A stretch of 64,000 nucleotides of DNA from Ryuthela nishihirai (GCA_038380435.1 JAWZYU010000020.1:39774307-39838306); one strand, 5' to 3'. Positions 10,678-21,603 are shown, counted from the stretch's first letter. The notes: generated by a model from the sequence alone, not told the origin. Numbers and translations: made by a program.

Positions 10678-12611
10678 ATGTCTGAATCTACATCTAAAAA
10701 GAAATGCCGGCAGTACAGTATTGAGTATTTGAAATATGGATTTACGTACTCTCCTACAAACCAATCATTACCTATGTGTTTAATTTGCCGAAAAGTTTTT
10801 TCAAATGAAGCTATGAAACCTTCTAGGCTACAAGAGCATTTAAATAAAATGCATGCTGATAAGAAGAACAAAGATTTATCCTATTTTCAAGAACTGGAAA
10901 AGTAATATTTAAAACAGCCAACTATGTCAAACCTTTTTGCGTCGTCTTCTAAACAAGATGATGATGGACTACGAACCTCATATAACGTTTCATTGTTAAT
11001 CGCAAAAGCAGGAAAACCACACACAATTGGCGAGGAATTAAGTTTGCCGGCAGTCAAAGAGATATTAAAAACTGTTCATCATAAGACACCGTCAGATATC
11101 ATCAAAAAAATTCCTCTCGGTAATAATTCAGTGCAAAGAAGAATAGATGAAATGGCAAAAGTCGTTGAAATATCATTATGTGATTACTTAGACTTGCAAA
11201 TTTTCCATTCAACTCGATGAATCAACTCTACCAAATAACGAAGCTCTACACTTATCATACGTACGATTTATAAAAGAAGAAAAAATTCACGAAGAGTTAT
11301 TATTTGCTAAAAATTTGGAATCTGATACAAAGGGAGAATCTATATTTAATACCATGCAAAAGTTTTTTCAAGAGAAAGAAATTCCTATTTGCAATATATT
11401 GTCTGCTGCTACTGATGGTGCTCCAGCAATGACAGGGCGTCATAAGGGTTTCATAGCGCATTTGAAACAAGCAGTACCAAATGTACTCGCTGTACATTGT
11501 ATTATTCATCGTCAGCATTTGGTACAAAAAATTTGAATGAACGTCTGCATAATAATAACGACGTAATAATAACGTCGTTATTATTATAAACGACGTCTCA
11601 TAATAATAACGATCATAATAATCTCATAATAATAACGACGTCTCATAATAATAACGTTTATTATTATAAACGACGTCTCATAATAATAACGACGTCTGCA
11701 TAATAATAATAACGTAATGGAACGTCGCTCCATTACGTTATTAAAGCAATCAATAAGATTAGAAGCAATTCATTGAATGACCGATTATTTGGTAAGCTTT
11801 GTAATGAAAATATGAAGATTACAATCACTTGCTGCTGCACACAGAATTACGTTGGTTCTCTAAAGGTGTTTGTCTGAATCGTTTTTTCAATCTATTTGAC
11901 TCAGTACTTGAAGACAGAGACGAAAAATTGCGCGAAAACCTGATTACGTCAAAAAATGACATCGCTTATTTGACAGACCTGTTTAAAATATTTAATCAAG
12001 TTAATTTACAATTGCAAGGTGATGAGTTGAATTTAATTTAAAAAAAAACGTCATAGCTGCTTTTGCGGGAAAACTTCTTCTATTCAAACGAAATCTAGGT
12101 AGAGGTGAATACAACCACTTTCCTATATTATCAGCAGTCTCTGCAAAACCGGAAGATTTACTTACTTACTGCCAACACTTGGAAGTTCTTCATGTTGATT
12201 TTACGGAGCGTTTCCGAGATATTTTAAACATGAATATACCGAGTTGGGTTTTAGATCCTTTCGCAAACACAGATACTGAAGAATCATCAAATTTGGAAGA
12301 GGAACTCTTAGAACTCACGACTAACGAAACACTCAAAGTAAAATTCAAACCTTTCATACCAAGAGTTCTGGCTTCACAAATCAATACCAGTTCTCTATCC
12401 TGGATTGTGGGCAATAGTACAGAAGTTTTTAATCGCATTTCCTTCGTCCTATATGGCTGAGCTTGGATTCAGTGCAGTAGCTAATTTACTGTCAAAGAAG
12501 AGGAACAGACTACACATCACTGAACGTGGCGATCTGCGATTGATGCTAATGAAATTGGAACCCGACATTAACAAATTGTTAACACTCCATCAGCCTCAAC
12601 CATCTCATTAA
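10678..12611 (+). pseudogene. hAT transposase (BED finger type), disabled
   Basis: This is the transposase of the surrounding hAT element, of the type related to ZBED5/SCAND3-like domesticated genes. From ATG 10678 the first frame has a BED zinc finger with CLIC and LQEHLNKMH as ligands. An in-frame TAA at 10903 follows, and the frame reopens to 11220. A shift then opens the catalytic core: QLDEST near 11208 (first Asp), ATDGAPAMTG near 11410 (second Asp) and CIIHRQHL. A 200-bp repeat insertion at about 11537-11740 breaks it. A frame with the RWFSKG motif (11829-12041) follows, then an A-run frameshift, and finally the hAT dimerisation region with AELGFSAV and KKRNRL (12405-12611). At least five lesions make it non-functional. 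What it is seems certain; exact lesion positions are approximate. Confidence 0.88.
11537..11745. repeat. Palindrome-rich AATAATAACG repeat inserted in the hAT transposase
   Basis: Short units of (CTC)ATAATAATAACGACGT and their inverse alternate. Perfect inverted arms occur at 11551-11563 against 11573-11585, and at 11708-11721 against 11729-11742. The insertion separates two conserved blocks of the transposase. Units in both orientations suggest growth by repeated template switching rather than simple slippage. Confidence 0.75.
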
Positions 12612-12913
12612 TTATTCTTATTTATTATTAATTTTGTGTTTATCTCATTATTTTTTATTTCTTATTGATTCTGTGTTTATTTTTAAAATTTAAATAAACA
12701 ATTTTATTGTACATTTGGTTGTCGTTTTATTAATTTCTGCTTTATGATTTTTAAAAGAAAAATAAAAAGATAAATTAGGTACAGATAATATGCAACAATA
12801 TTTTAATATTTCATATAAAATTAACTATTATGGGCTAGGGGGGGGCGTTGAAATTTTTGTTCTCTTCTAAAGGGGCGATGGTCCAGAAAAGGTTGGGAAT
12901 CACTGGTCTAAAC

Positions 12914-13027
12914 CATGCAGTCAATGCATTGTCTAAACCATGCAGTCTAAAACCATGCAGCCCACATCAAACTGCATGGTATTTTTTAAGCCAATACGCC
13001 AGGTATCAAGCGTAAGCATTATTATTT
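12914..13027. repeat. Short repeat AACCATGCAG at the hAT target site
   Basis: TCTAAACCATGCAG-like units occur several times here and once on the left flank (9488-9512). The hAT therefore inserted into a small tandem repeat, which also supplies the target-duplication sequence. Confidence 0.6.
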
Positions 13028-13432
13028 ACGCCTGTTGGTTGGGTTGTTTTACCTCTGAGCGGCACTTTTTTTGCACACAATGGGCTAAATAGCCAGGTCA
13101 CATGGACCCCGAAGGCTCAGAGAAGGTTGGGGGAGAGGACCCACTGGAACAGCTGTTGGGAGACAGATGGTAGTCTCCCGTCAAGGCCATCCAGTGTGTT
13201 CTTTAACGTGCACAGAGTATGGCTTTCCTACACACGGAGCCACGGCTTAACGTCCCATCCGACGGACGGCGGTCTTTACCAAGTCCATCGGTGTCCCCTA
13301 CTGACCGTGGGCAGGGCGGGGAGTTTTTCGAAAATAAATCTCAACGCTAACCCAGCTGGAACTCGAACCTGGGAACTGCAGATTACGTGCCTGGCGCACT
13401 ACCGACTGAGCCACCCCCGCCCCACGCCTGTT
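13028..13432 (-). mobile_element. SINE-A, near full length, with TSD
   Basis: The body is 13037-13423 in minus orientation: the 3' end GGTTGGGTTGTTTTACC is at the left and the tRNA-like head at the right. A 9-bp duplication, ACGCCTGTT, flanks it at 13028-13036 and 13424-13432. A and B boxes are recognisable. Confidence 0.9.
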
Positions 13433-13661
13433 CGTAATATGTTGAATAAATATAGAGGAAAAATTTTATTAATTTAGTTAAACATATTAAAGAGTTTTTT
13501 TTATTATTATTTCAGACTGAAATCAACTTAACTGTTTAAATGAATCCAGCTCTTATAATGGAAACCAGAGTTCGCACAAATTATTAGAGAAACAGAACAA
13601 ATAGCATTGTGAAAAAAGATAAATTCGAAGTTCCATAAATTCTTAAATACGTTTTCAAGGT
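13433..13661. other. AT-rich spacer
   Basis: No recognisable element. Confidence 0.4.
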
Positions 13662-14015
13662 TGAATTGTTTCACCTAGGTGCGGCGCTTTTGTGCACAAA
13701 ATGGGCTAAATGGCCAGGTCACAAGGTCCCCAAGTGCTTAGAGAAAGTTGGGGGAAGAGAACCCACTGAGCACCTGTTGGGAGACAGAGGAAAACTACCG
13801 TCAAGGCCATCCATCATGTTCTTTAACGTACACGGAATATGGTTCTCCTGCACGAGTTGTCACGGTTTAGCATCCCATCTAACGGACGGCGATCTTTCCA
13901 AGTCCAACAGCGTCCCGTTTCTCACGGAGGGCAGGATGGAGATTAGCCTGAATTAAATATCAATGCAGGCACAATTGGGACACGAACCTATAAACTACTT
14001 ATTACAAGCACTGTG
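13662..14015 (-). mobile_element. SINE-A, diverged
   Basis: Minus orientation, with the centre (GACGGCGATCTTTCC) and the tail well diverged and a degenerate head (GGGACACGAACC, 13978-13989). It abuts a plus-oriented copy head to head. Confidence 0.8.
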
Positions 14016-14532
14016 TGGGGCGGGGGTGGCTCAGTCGGTAGAGCGTCAGGCTCATAATCTGCAGTTTCCAGGTTCGAGTCCAGCTGGGTCAGGGTTGAGA
14101 TTTTTCTCCGCAAAACTCTCCGCCCTGCCCACGCTCAGTAGGGGCCATCGATGGGCTTGGAAAGGCCACCGTCCGTCGAATGGGACGTTAAGCCATGGCC
14201 CCGTGTGTGGGAGAGACACATCCTGCGCACGTTAAAGAACACGCTGGATGGCTTTGACGAGAGGCTACCATCTGTCTCCCAACAGCTGTTCCAGTGGTCC
14301 TCTCCCCCAACCTTCTTCAACCTTCTCTGAGCCTTCTGGGTTTTTGTGACCTGGCCATTTAGCCCATGGTGTGCAAAAAAAGTGCCGCTCAGAGAAAACC
14401 CCACTCGAAGTTTTCAAGGAAAATGACACTGAAGATAAAACTGATGCTCACAATTAAATATTTCCAAATCTTGATCTTTTTTTAGAAGCATTCGTAAGAC
14501 TTTCACTCGAACGTTAAGCTCGTAACAAAAGT
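13972..14532 (+). repeat. Segmental duplication, copy 1
   Basis: This ~560-bp block recurs at 16617-17212. It includes the end of one SINE-A, all of another and 125 bp of MITE-F-like flank. Copy 1 lacks ~60 bp near 14485 that copy 2 has, while copy 2 lacks ~35 bp in the SINE near 16785. Confidence 0.85.
14017..14405 (+). mobile_element. SINE-A, first copy of a duplicated segment
   Basis: The head has clear boxes (TGGCTCAGTCGGTAG at about 14028, GGTTCGAGTCC at about 14072). The tail is altered to GAGAAAACCCCAC. It belongs to the segment repeated at 16617-17212. Confidence 0.85.
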
Positions 14533-15010
14533 TTACCAAAATAAGTGTCTTGTTTAGAAATACATCGAACGATTATTTAAGTTATATCAATTTTTAAGTA
14601 AATATTTAGAAGGAGAGATGCTCTCCTTGAAATGTAACTTGTCTGAAACTAAACCGATTAACTCCAAGAGAAATGTTCAGTAAATAACGTCGTTGTAAAC
14701 AACAACCTCGGAATAAATTCTCCATTCGAACGCCTTCAAATAACTGAATTAAGCAGACCGATCTTCCAAAACAAATGAAAAGAAAAAGATTTCGAAATAT
14801 ACAAGTATATCAAAGCATAAAGAATTTGCCTTTGATTGACTTAGTTTCTGAGAAGAAAAAAAAACGTTTCAGCTTCCATAAATCCCTAAACACTAAACGT
14901 AGATTGTTAAAATTAATATTGCGATGAATTTGATTAAGATATTTTTCATTTTCTGCTTCCTTTTTCACTAAAACTTATTTTAGACGCTACAGAGTTTCGA
15001 AATTAGATTT
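14406..15010. mobile_element. MITE-F-like foldback remnant
   Basis: The right part (about 14868-15000) carries GCTTCCATAA, CACTAAACG..GATTGTT, TTTGATTAAGATAT and ACTTATTTTAGA..GCTACAGAG, matching one arm of the clean MITE-F at 17318-17886. The left part (14395-14490) has the opposite-arm words. Ends and target site cannot be defined. Confidence 0.5.
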
Positions 15011-15064
15011 GCACTTGCAGAAGAGATATTTTATCTCCGCTAACCCTAATTCTTCCCTCGATGA

Positions 15065-15300
15065 GAAAGGGGGATGCAGATGGATTTGGAAGGGCTGTCG
15101 TTCATCGGATGGGACTTTACACCGTGGTTCTGTACAGCAGAGCAATATCCATATAGGTCGAATGGGGCGCAGGATGACCTTGTTTTGAAGCTTCCATCTG
15201 TCTCTTAAAAGCTGATCAGTGTCCTCTTGCTCAATATTTTCTGCGATTTTGGGGTTCTTGTGACTTAGACAGTAAGATTATTGTGGGTCCAATAATGCCA
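15065..15300 (+). mobile_element. SINE-A, headless and diverged
   Basis: It starts within the body (GGATGGGACTTTACACCGTGG at about 15108) and runs towards the tail (GGGGTTCTTGTGACTTAGAC at about 15252). Neither head nor terminal AACCCAACC is present. Confidence 0.65.
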
Positions 15301-15751
15301 TTCAGATGTTAAACAACTCAACCCTACCTAAAAGGAATTTTCCGCATATCAGAAGAAGATTTTATTTTGAAAAACGATTTAAACGTATTTGACTTTACAT
15401 GCACTGCCTGACCATTTTGTTATGAACATCTACCTCATACTTCGTCGTATGTATCATGGTACAGTTTTCAAATTTCGAAGTTTGCGCATAGTTCGCGTTG
15501 AAATGGGTTTTGAAGTATTATTAGCGATCACACTTCTCAGCTGATGAACTGTAGCAATTCTGTTTTTGACGAACAGTTAGTGCCAAAAAACTTTCCTCCC
15601 TATCTGTCAGAGCCTTTTTTTATCTTCCGCATTTTCCACAATTTTACAATTTGAGGACTTTTTTGAGATTGTTTCCATTCTCCATACACGTGGGATATTG
15701 TGGCCCGGGATTTTCTCCTGAGTTTCATCACCTTCGCTACGAATGCTCCTG
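15301..15751. other. Unassigned stretch
   Basis: AT-rich, with no repeat ends, RNA-like boxes or domain. Confidence 0.4.
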
Positions 15752-16256
15752 CCCATCGCTATGGGGGGGGGCTCAGTCGGTAGCGCGCCAGGCTCGTAAT
15801 CTGTAGTTCCTAGGTTCGAGTCCCAGCTGGGTCAGCGTTGAGATTTATCTCCGCAAAATTCCCCGCCCTGCCCACGGTCAGTAGGGGACACCGATGGGCT
15901 TGGAAAGGCCGCCGTCCGTCGGATGGGACGTTAAGCCGTGGCCCCGTGTGCGGGAGAGCCATACCTTGTGCACGTTAAAGAACACGCTGGATGGCCTTGA
16001 TGGGAGGCTACTCTGTCTTCCAACAGCTGTTCCAGTGGGTCCCCTCCCCCAACCTTCTCTGAGCCTTCGGGGTCCTTGTGACCTGGCCATTTAGCCCATG
16101 GTGTGCAAAAAAGTGCCGCTCAGAGGTAAAACAACCCAACCCAATCCCCTCCCCCAACCTTCTCTGAGCCTTCGGGGTTCATGTGACCTGGCCATTTAGC
16201 CCATGTTGTACAAAGAAGTGCCGCTCAGAGGTAAAACAACCCAACCCATCGCTATG
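15752..16256 (+). mobile_element. SINE-A with a second 3' end in tandem, with TSD
   Basis: A complete copy runs from about 15764 to 16138 and ends AAAACAACCCAACCC. A second piece, 16143-16244, repeats only the last ~100 bp. A 12-bp duplication, CCCATCGCTATG, lies outside both parts (15752-15763 and 16245-16256), so the full copy and the extra 3' end arrived together. Confidence 0.9.
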
Positions 16257-16616
16257 AAACAATGAGCCTCTTTTTGAAGTCAGTCAGAAAAATATGTATT
16301 TTTGAATTTCCTATGTTCTTTTCCTCGACAGATAAATGCTTCTGGCTTCTCCACGAATTTGATTAATCAAATTCCCTTCTTCCAACTCACCAAATTTACT
16401 CCTGACCAGTAGATCACATATCCCACTCTTTTCTTCATTTCCATAGAGCAATGGTTTCTAAAATTTCTGTAACGGTCCCTTCTTAACATCACAACCCCCT
16501 TTACTATCATGCCCCACATCTCCCGCTCCTCACAAAGTGTATATTCAATGGCGAGGAATACTAATTTTTTCAGACGTGAAGGACACAATTCAAAAATCAT
16601 CAATTCAAAATCAAAT
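16257..16616. other. Unassigned stretch
   Basis: No recognisable element or gene. Confidence 0.4.
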
Positions 16617-17212
16617 CAATTGGGACACGAACCTATAAACTACTTATTACAAGCATTGTGTGAGGCGGGGGTGGCTCAGTCGGTAGAGCGTCAGGCTCGT
16701 AATCTGCAGTTTCCAGGTTCGAGTCCAGCTGGGTCAGCGTTGAGATTTTTCTCCGCAAAACTCTCCGCCCTGCTCACGCTTAGTAGGCCGCGGTCCGTCG
16801 AATGGGACGTTAAGCCATGGCCCCGTGTGTGGGAGGGCCACATCCTGCGCACGTTAAAGAACACGCTTGATAGCTTTGACGAGAGGCTACCATCTGTCTC
16901 CCAACAGCTGTTCCAGTGAGTACCCTCCCCCAACCTTCTTCAACCTTCTCTGAGCCTTCTGGGTTCTTGTGACCTGGCCATTTAGCCCATGGTGTGCAAA
17001 AAAAGTGCCACTCAGAGAAAAACCCCACTCGAAATTTTCAAGGAAAATGACACTGAAGATAAAACTGATGCTCACAATTAAATATTTCCAAATCTTGATC
17101 TTTGTTTAGAAATATTTGTTCAGTAGCTAAAGAATTATTCTAGTTTAGAATATTTGACAGCAGTTTGGCATTCGTAAGACTTTCACTCGAACGTTAAGCT
17201 CGTAACAAGAGT
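16617..17212 (+). repeat. Segmental duplication, copy 2
   Basis: Second copy of 13972-14532 in the same orientation, about 2.6 kb away. It contains a SINE-A at 16663-17030. The ~60 bp present only here (about 17110-17170) continues the MITE-F-like sequence, so copy 1 probably lost it. Confidence 0.85.
16663..17030 (+). mobile_element. SINE-A inside duplication copy 2
   Basis: Head boxes are intact. About 35 bp are missing before GGTCCGTCGAATGGG, and the tail GAGAAAAACCCCAC is shared with the copy at 14017. Confidence 0.85.
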
Positions 17213-17317
17213 AAAAAAAAAAAAAATTTTTAAGTTATAATTATAAAAAAAAACAAAATAAAAAAATCAAAATCAATTCAAAATGCATCTACGATATTGC
17301 CAATGCACCTAATGATA

Positions 17318-17886
17318 CACTGGTTTCTATAAATTAAGGAAAATCCCTATGTTAAGTCAATGGGAAACTAACGTCAAAGCTCTATAACTTCTGAAATAAC
17401 TATTTTTGTTTTGAAAAATGGGATTGAGGATAAAGATCTCAATCAAATAAATCAATATCTCGTTTTTTAACAATATTCGTTCAGTATTTAATGAGTTATG
17501 GAAGTTTCAATATTTAACAATAGCAATGCCAGTCTTATGAAACTTATACAAAACTGAAGAATGGTGAAAGAATTCTTTACACAAATTCTAAAACGTAAAC
17601 TTATTTTATTAAACACCTTGATATAATACTTATTACTAAGTTTTAATTAACTTCTGAAGTCAATTTTTGTGGCTGGCATTGCTATCGCTAAATATTCAAA
17701 CTTCCATAACTCATTAAATACTAAACGAATATTGTTGAAAATCGAGATATTGATTTATTTGATTGACATCTTTATCTGCAATCACATTTTTCAAAGCAAA
17801 AAACTTATTTTAGAAGTTATAGAGCTTTGACGTTAGCTTCCCATTGACTTAACATAGGGATTTTCCTTAATTTATGGAAACTAGTG
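17318..17886. mobile_element. MITE-F, clean 569-bp foldback with TA duplication
   Basis: The ends CACTGGTTTCTATAAATTAA (left) and CACTAGTTTCCATAAATTAA (right, other strand) are flanked by TA at 17316-17317 and 17887-17888. The two arms, about 17318-17545 and 17665-17886, are inverted copies over most of their length. There is no coding capacity. TA duplication and CA starts fit Tc1/mariner, and the first ~23 bases resemble the ends of the Tc1-like element at 54527-56027. Confidence 0.85.
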
Positions 17887-18970
17887 TATTACCAACAGTC
17901 AAGCTCGCATTCCCGAAGTGAGTGCTTAGATGTTTAAAGCACACTTTATATCTTTGAAAGCTCTAAATTTTAAAATGATAAAACTATTCACAGGAGCTGT
18001 TCAAGGGTTTGAAAAAAGCACTGTGTCAATTGAAACTGAGTAAAAAAATCCTAAATCAGTTTCAGTTTGTCAGGTTTCATCAATCAGTTTCCATAAATTA
18101 AGGAAAAGAGCATAGAAATTGAGGATTTTCTACTTCTTATTTTCAATCTGCAACTACGAAAGTTATGCGAAAAGAATGCACATAATGTAAGACACGAATC
18201 AATAAGCGATGAAATTATCAGTGGATTTGTGATTTATTTTTACCGAGTCAACATCCCAGATACGTTGAGCGTTGTTTTCAACAAGGCAAACTACCTATTG
18301 TGATTAAAATAAAAGACCAAGTTTCTTCTACATAAACTGCTTTGAATGCATAAATGCATACATAACCCCCCCTCCCCCTCCGACAACACAGACATCTTGA
18401 GCAAGTGTGTGGTGCGCCAAAAGTTTTTTTAAGCTATCAGAAAAATCAATCTTTAATTCAATACACACAGACCCTAAATAAATCCTGGATATGCGTCTAC
18501 TAACGGCTTTGCTGTTGCCAATGCACCTAATAATAATTGTCAAGATGTTGAACTTCAATTCAGGCTCTTTGTGATGTTGAATTTAATTCGTGCAAGAGAT
18601 GCAATGGTTGAAGAATGCTTTTATTGAACAGAGCGATCTTGTAGTTGCAGGAGTTTTGTTTCTAAATGTAATACACGAAGCCATACAATCGATCTCTGAC
18701 ATTTTGAGATTTATAATCAATTCAATTTTATCAAAACATTCTCGTAGAATATCCCTCCCCTCTATTTGAAAGCTCTTTATATCGAAACGAATGACGCCAC
18801 GCCCTCAAACCGCTGGTCACAAGCATTTTTGTTTAAAAGGTATTACTTGTCTTTTTAATGTTTTGCCTAGAGCTGCATGATCGCATTAACTATTCAAACC
18901 ATTCTACAACTACGTATATTATTATCATAATCATATTACATACAAATACGACACGTATTTGTACAATACG
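17887..18970. other. Unassigned stretch
   Basis: At about 18085-18105 the MITE-F end word AGTTTCCATAAATTAAGGAA appears alone. TGCCAATGCACCTAAT near 18518 repeats the left flank of MITE-F (about 17298). I see no gene. Confidence 0.4.
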
Positions 18971-19172
18971 TGCCGAATGGTAACCGCGCTTTGCTACTGA
19001 TCAAAGGGATCTGGGTTCGAGCCCCTGGTAACCCATGGATGTTTGTGTTTTGTTCCTGCTGAGGTCTCGCCTTTCTAACAGATTTTCTCTATGGTACATT
19101 AAATTGACAAGCTCTTGTCAGACTTCTGTGGTAAGCGGCTGCTTAAGAGGCATATTGTTTATATATATTTAC
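18971..19172 (+). mobile_element. SINE-B copy 1
   Basis: The tRNA-like head (GGTAACCGCGCTTTGC, then GGGTTCGAGCCCC) is followed by TGCTGAGGTC, a TAAATTGACAAG block and the 3' end GTGGTAAGCGGCTGCTTAAGAGG with a T/A-rich tail. Confidence 0.8.
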
Positions 19173-19192
19173 AGTAAATATGCACGTTCGGC

Positions 19193-19635
19193 CGGGCCTG
19201 GGGTGGTTCAGTCGGTAGCGTGTCAAAATCGTAATCTCCAGTTCCCAGGTTCGAGTCCCACCTGTGCCATCGTTGAAATTTATATCCGCAAAGCCTCCTG
19301 CCCTCGGTCAGTAGAGGACACCTATGGGCTTATATAGGCTGCCGTCCGTCCAAATGGGACGTTAACACGTGGGACCTTGTGAGGGAGAGAGTCATGCCCT
19401 GTACGCGTTAGAGAACACGCTGGATGGCCTTGACAGAAGGCTATCATCTGTCTTCTAACAGCTGTCCAGTGAGTCCGCTCCACCATAGCTCTCTCTGGGG
19501 GATCGGAAAAACTGCACAGCTGCTATACTGGACAGCTGTCTCATCCAACTCCTCTGGGACTCGGGCCCTTGCGACCTGGCCATTTAGACCACTGTGTGCA
19601 AAAAAAGTGCCACTCAGAGGTAAAACGACCTAACA
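19193..19635 (+). mobile_element. SINE-A with an expanded 3' half
   Basis: The head TGGTTCAGTCGGTAG is at about 19203. Between the CAGCTGTCCAGTG block and the tail, ~70 bp are added in which CAGCTGT words recur in both orientations. It lies directly behind a SINE-B copy. Confidence 0.8.
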
Positions 19636-19984
19636 CTTTCAGCCATCCACTAGGGCCTCGCACTAACAAAGGCGAACATGGCCGAACACTACCAAACACT
19701 GACCTCTGCTGTAAATTCCTTCAAAACCGAATCTTAATCCCGCCTGAGCTTGACCTGCTTCAAGTTCGCGAACAGCAGAACGAAAACTTCGTCCTGACTT
19801 TTCCACTCTGTCACGTGGGATGTTTTGTTCGCACAGGGGTCAACAGTGATGCGACACACCAATCCCAGCTACCTTTCAAGGGAGCAGATTGATGAGTCCC
19901 TGTGAACCCTCCCACATCCAGTGGTCATCTCGATTCTCTTGGCACTGAGGGTTAACGGTCATCTGTCGGTTACACCTCTTCTCT
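19636..19984. other. Unassigned stretch
   Basis: More balanced in base composition than its surroundings but with no domain in any frame that I recognise. Confidence 0.35.
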
Positions 19985-20110
19985 AAATACCCAACGAATA
20001 TTGTTTAAATTGTGATTCAGATAAATTTGATTGATATCTTAAAAATATCTTCAGTCACGTTTGAAAACAAACGTCTTATTTAAGAAGTTAAAGAGCTCTG
20101 ATTCGTACTC
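19985..20110. mobile_element. MITE-F arm fragment
   Basis: ACCCAACGAATATTGTTTAAAT, TTTGATTGATATCTT and AAGAAGTTAAAGAGCTCTGA follow the order of the right arm of the MITE-F at 17318-17886. Confidence 0.6.
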
Positions 20111-20314
20111 TCTACAGACATCAGTCTGTTCCTAAGAAAGTGTCCACTGAGTGTATATAAAATACGTACTATTTTTACAGCATATAAGTTGCACCCACAT
20201 TTCAGCAGGATATATTAAGGAAAAAAATCTTTTGGATGTATTTAAGCATTTAATGATTACTCCTATTAATATGGAACATGATACAGTAAGTCTGCATAAA
20301 TGGAATAAAATCTT

Positions 20315-20709
20315 CAGTGATAATTCTGGGTTGGATTTTTTTTTTCTGAGCGTTACTTTTTTCCCACAGAGTGGGCTAAATAGCCAGGTCACAAGGACCC
20401 CGAGGTTTCAGAAATGTTTTGGGGAAGGAGACCCACTGGACAGTATTAGGAAACAGATGATAACTTCCCATCAACGCCATCCAGCGTTTTCTTTAATATC
20501 CACAAGGTAATGGCTATCCTGTACACGGTCCATGGCTTAACGTCCCATCCGAGTATGGGCGCCTTTCCAAGCCCAACGGTTTCTCCTACTGACTTATGGC
20601 TGGGTGGTGGTTCAGCGGAGATAAATACAGGTGGGACTCGAATCTGGAAACTGCATATTACGAGCCTGGTGCTCTTCCAACTAAACCACCCCCGATCCCA
20701 GTGATAATT
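20315..20709 (-). mobile_element. SINE-A, diverged, with TSD
   Basis: The body 20326-20698 is in minus orientation and flanked by an 11-bp duplication, CAGTGATAATT (20315-20325 and 20699-20709). Confidence 0.88.
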
Positions 20710-20827
20710 TCAATAAGTAAACTTAGTAGCACGTGATAGAATACATCAAGTTTGTGCAACCGTAGAAAAAAGAGCACTCTCCAAATATAGTGCATAAAAC
20801 CTAAAATTCATACCAAAGTTTTTGACG

Positions 20828-20931
20828 TACAGTCGCTCAAAAAAATCTCGGAACGTTATGGTTGATTACAGAATTCAGAAAAAATATCTTGTAATCAACC
20901 ATAGTGTTCAGATATTTTTTGAGCGACTATA
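20828..20931. mobile_element. MITE-P copy 2, centre deleted
   Basis: The ends CAGTCGCTCAAAAAAATC and TTTGAGCGACTA (last base changed) are flanked by TA. The element is only 100 bp (20830-20929) because the whole centre is missing, leaving the outer ~45 bp of each arm. Confidence 0.85.
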
Positions 20932-21178
20932 TGTTTGCGAGCAAAAGATATCAGTCAAATAGTTTATTAATACTAATAATTAACTGAAAAAATATACTAT
21001 GATGAAAAAAACTATATTTCTTATAAATATGCCTTACTAAATATTGCATAAAAATTTTCCGGAATGTAGCTTGGGAAATTCTTCTGAGTAAAATTTATTT
21101 TTTAAAACGCAGTCATCCACCGTTGTGGTAAGACCTAGTAACTCCCTCTACATTTCACTCTGTAAATTCATGATCTCC
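20932..21178. other. AT-rich spacer
   Basis: Nothing recognised. Confidence 0.4.
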
Positions 21179-21179
21179 T

Positions 21180-21547
21180 CGACTGAAAAGGGGCGGGGAG
21201 GCTCATTCGGTAGCGTGCCAGGTTCGTAATCTGCAGTTCCCAGTTTCGAGTCCAGCCTGGCCCAGTGGTGAGATTTATCTCCCCAAAACTCCTTGCCCTT
21301 GGTCAGTAGGGGACGCCAATGCGCAAGGCCGTCGGATGGCACGTTAAGCCGTGTGCGGGAGAGCCATACCTTGTGCACGTAAAAAAACATGCTGGATGAC
21401 CTTAACGGGAGGCTACCATCTGTCTCCCAACAGCTGTCTCGTGGGTGCCCAGCCTTCTCTAAGCCCTGGGGTCCTTGTGACCTGGCCATTTAGCCTATTA
21501 AGTGCAAAAAAAGTGCCGCTCACAGTCAAAACGACACACGACTGAAA
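21180..21547 (+). mobile_element. SINE-A with TSD
   Basis: The body is about 21189-21538, flanked by a 9-bp duplication, CGACTGAAA (21180-21188 and 21539-21547). A ~25-bp internal deletion removes part of the TTGGAAAGGCC block. Confidence 0.88.
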
Positions 21548-21603
21548 TTATCGCATATTCCAGTTTTTTAGTCAATACTCGAGTAATCTTTTGAACTTAT
21601 ATT

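Larger units (their letters stand above)
9505..12913 (+). mobile_element. Complete hAT DNA transposon (3.39 kb) with 8-bp target duplication
   Basis: The element runs from 9513 to 12905. It is bounded by a perfect 8-bp duplication, GTCTAAAC, at 9505-9512 and 12906-12913. The inverted ends are CATAGATTCCCAAC at the left and, read inward on the other strand, CAGTGATTCCCAAC at the right; both are followed by G-rich sequence with GGGGGCG blocks. Eight-base duplication and CA...TG ends are diagnostic of the hAT superfamily. Inside are a decayed transposase (10678-12611) and a minus-strand fragment of another retroelement (about 9628-10160). It cannot supply its own transposase. Confidence 0.9.

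Noticed and set aside
14030..14085. Possible genuine tRNA genes at SINE-A and SINE-B heads.
   Set aside because: A and B boxes are present but the acceptor stems do not close, and each is followed by SINE body; they are tRNA-derived, not tRNA genes.
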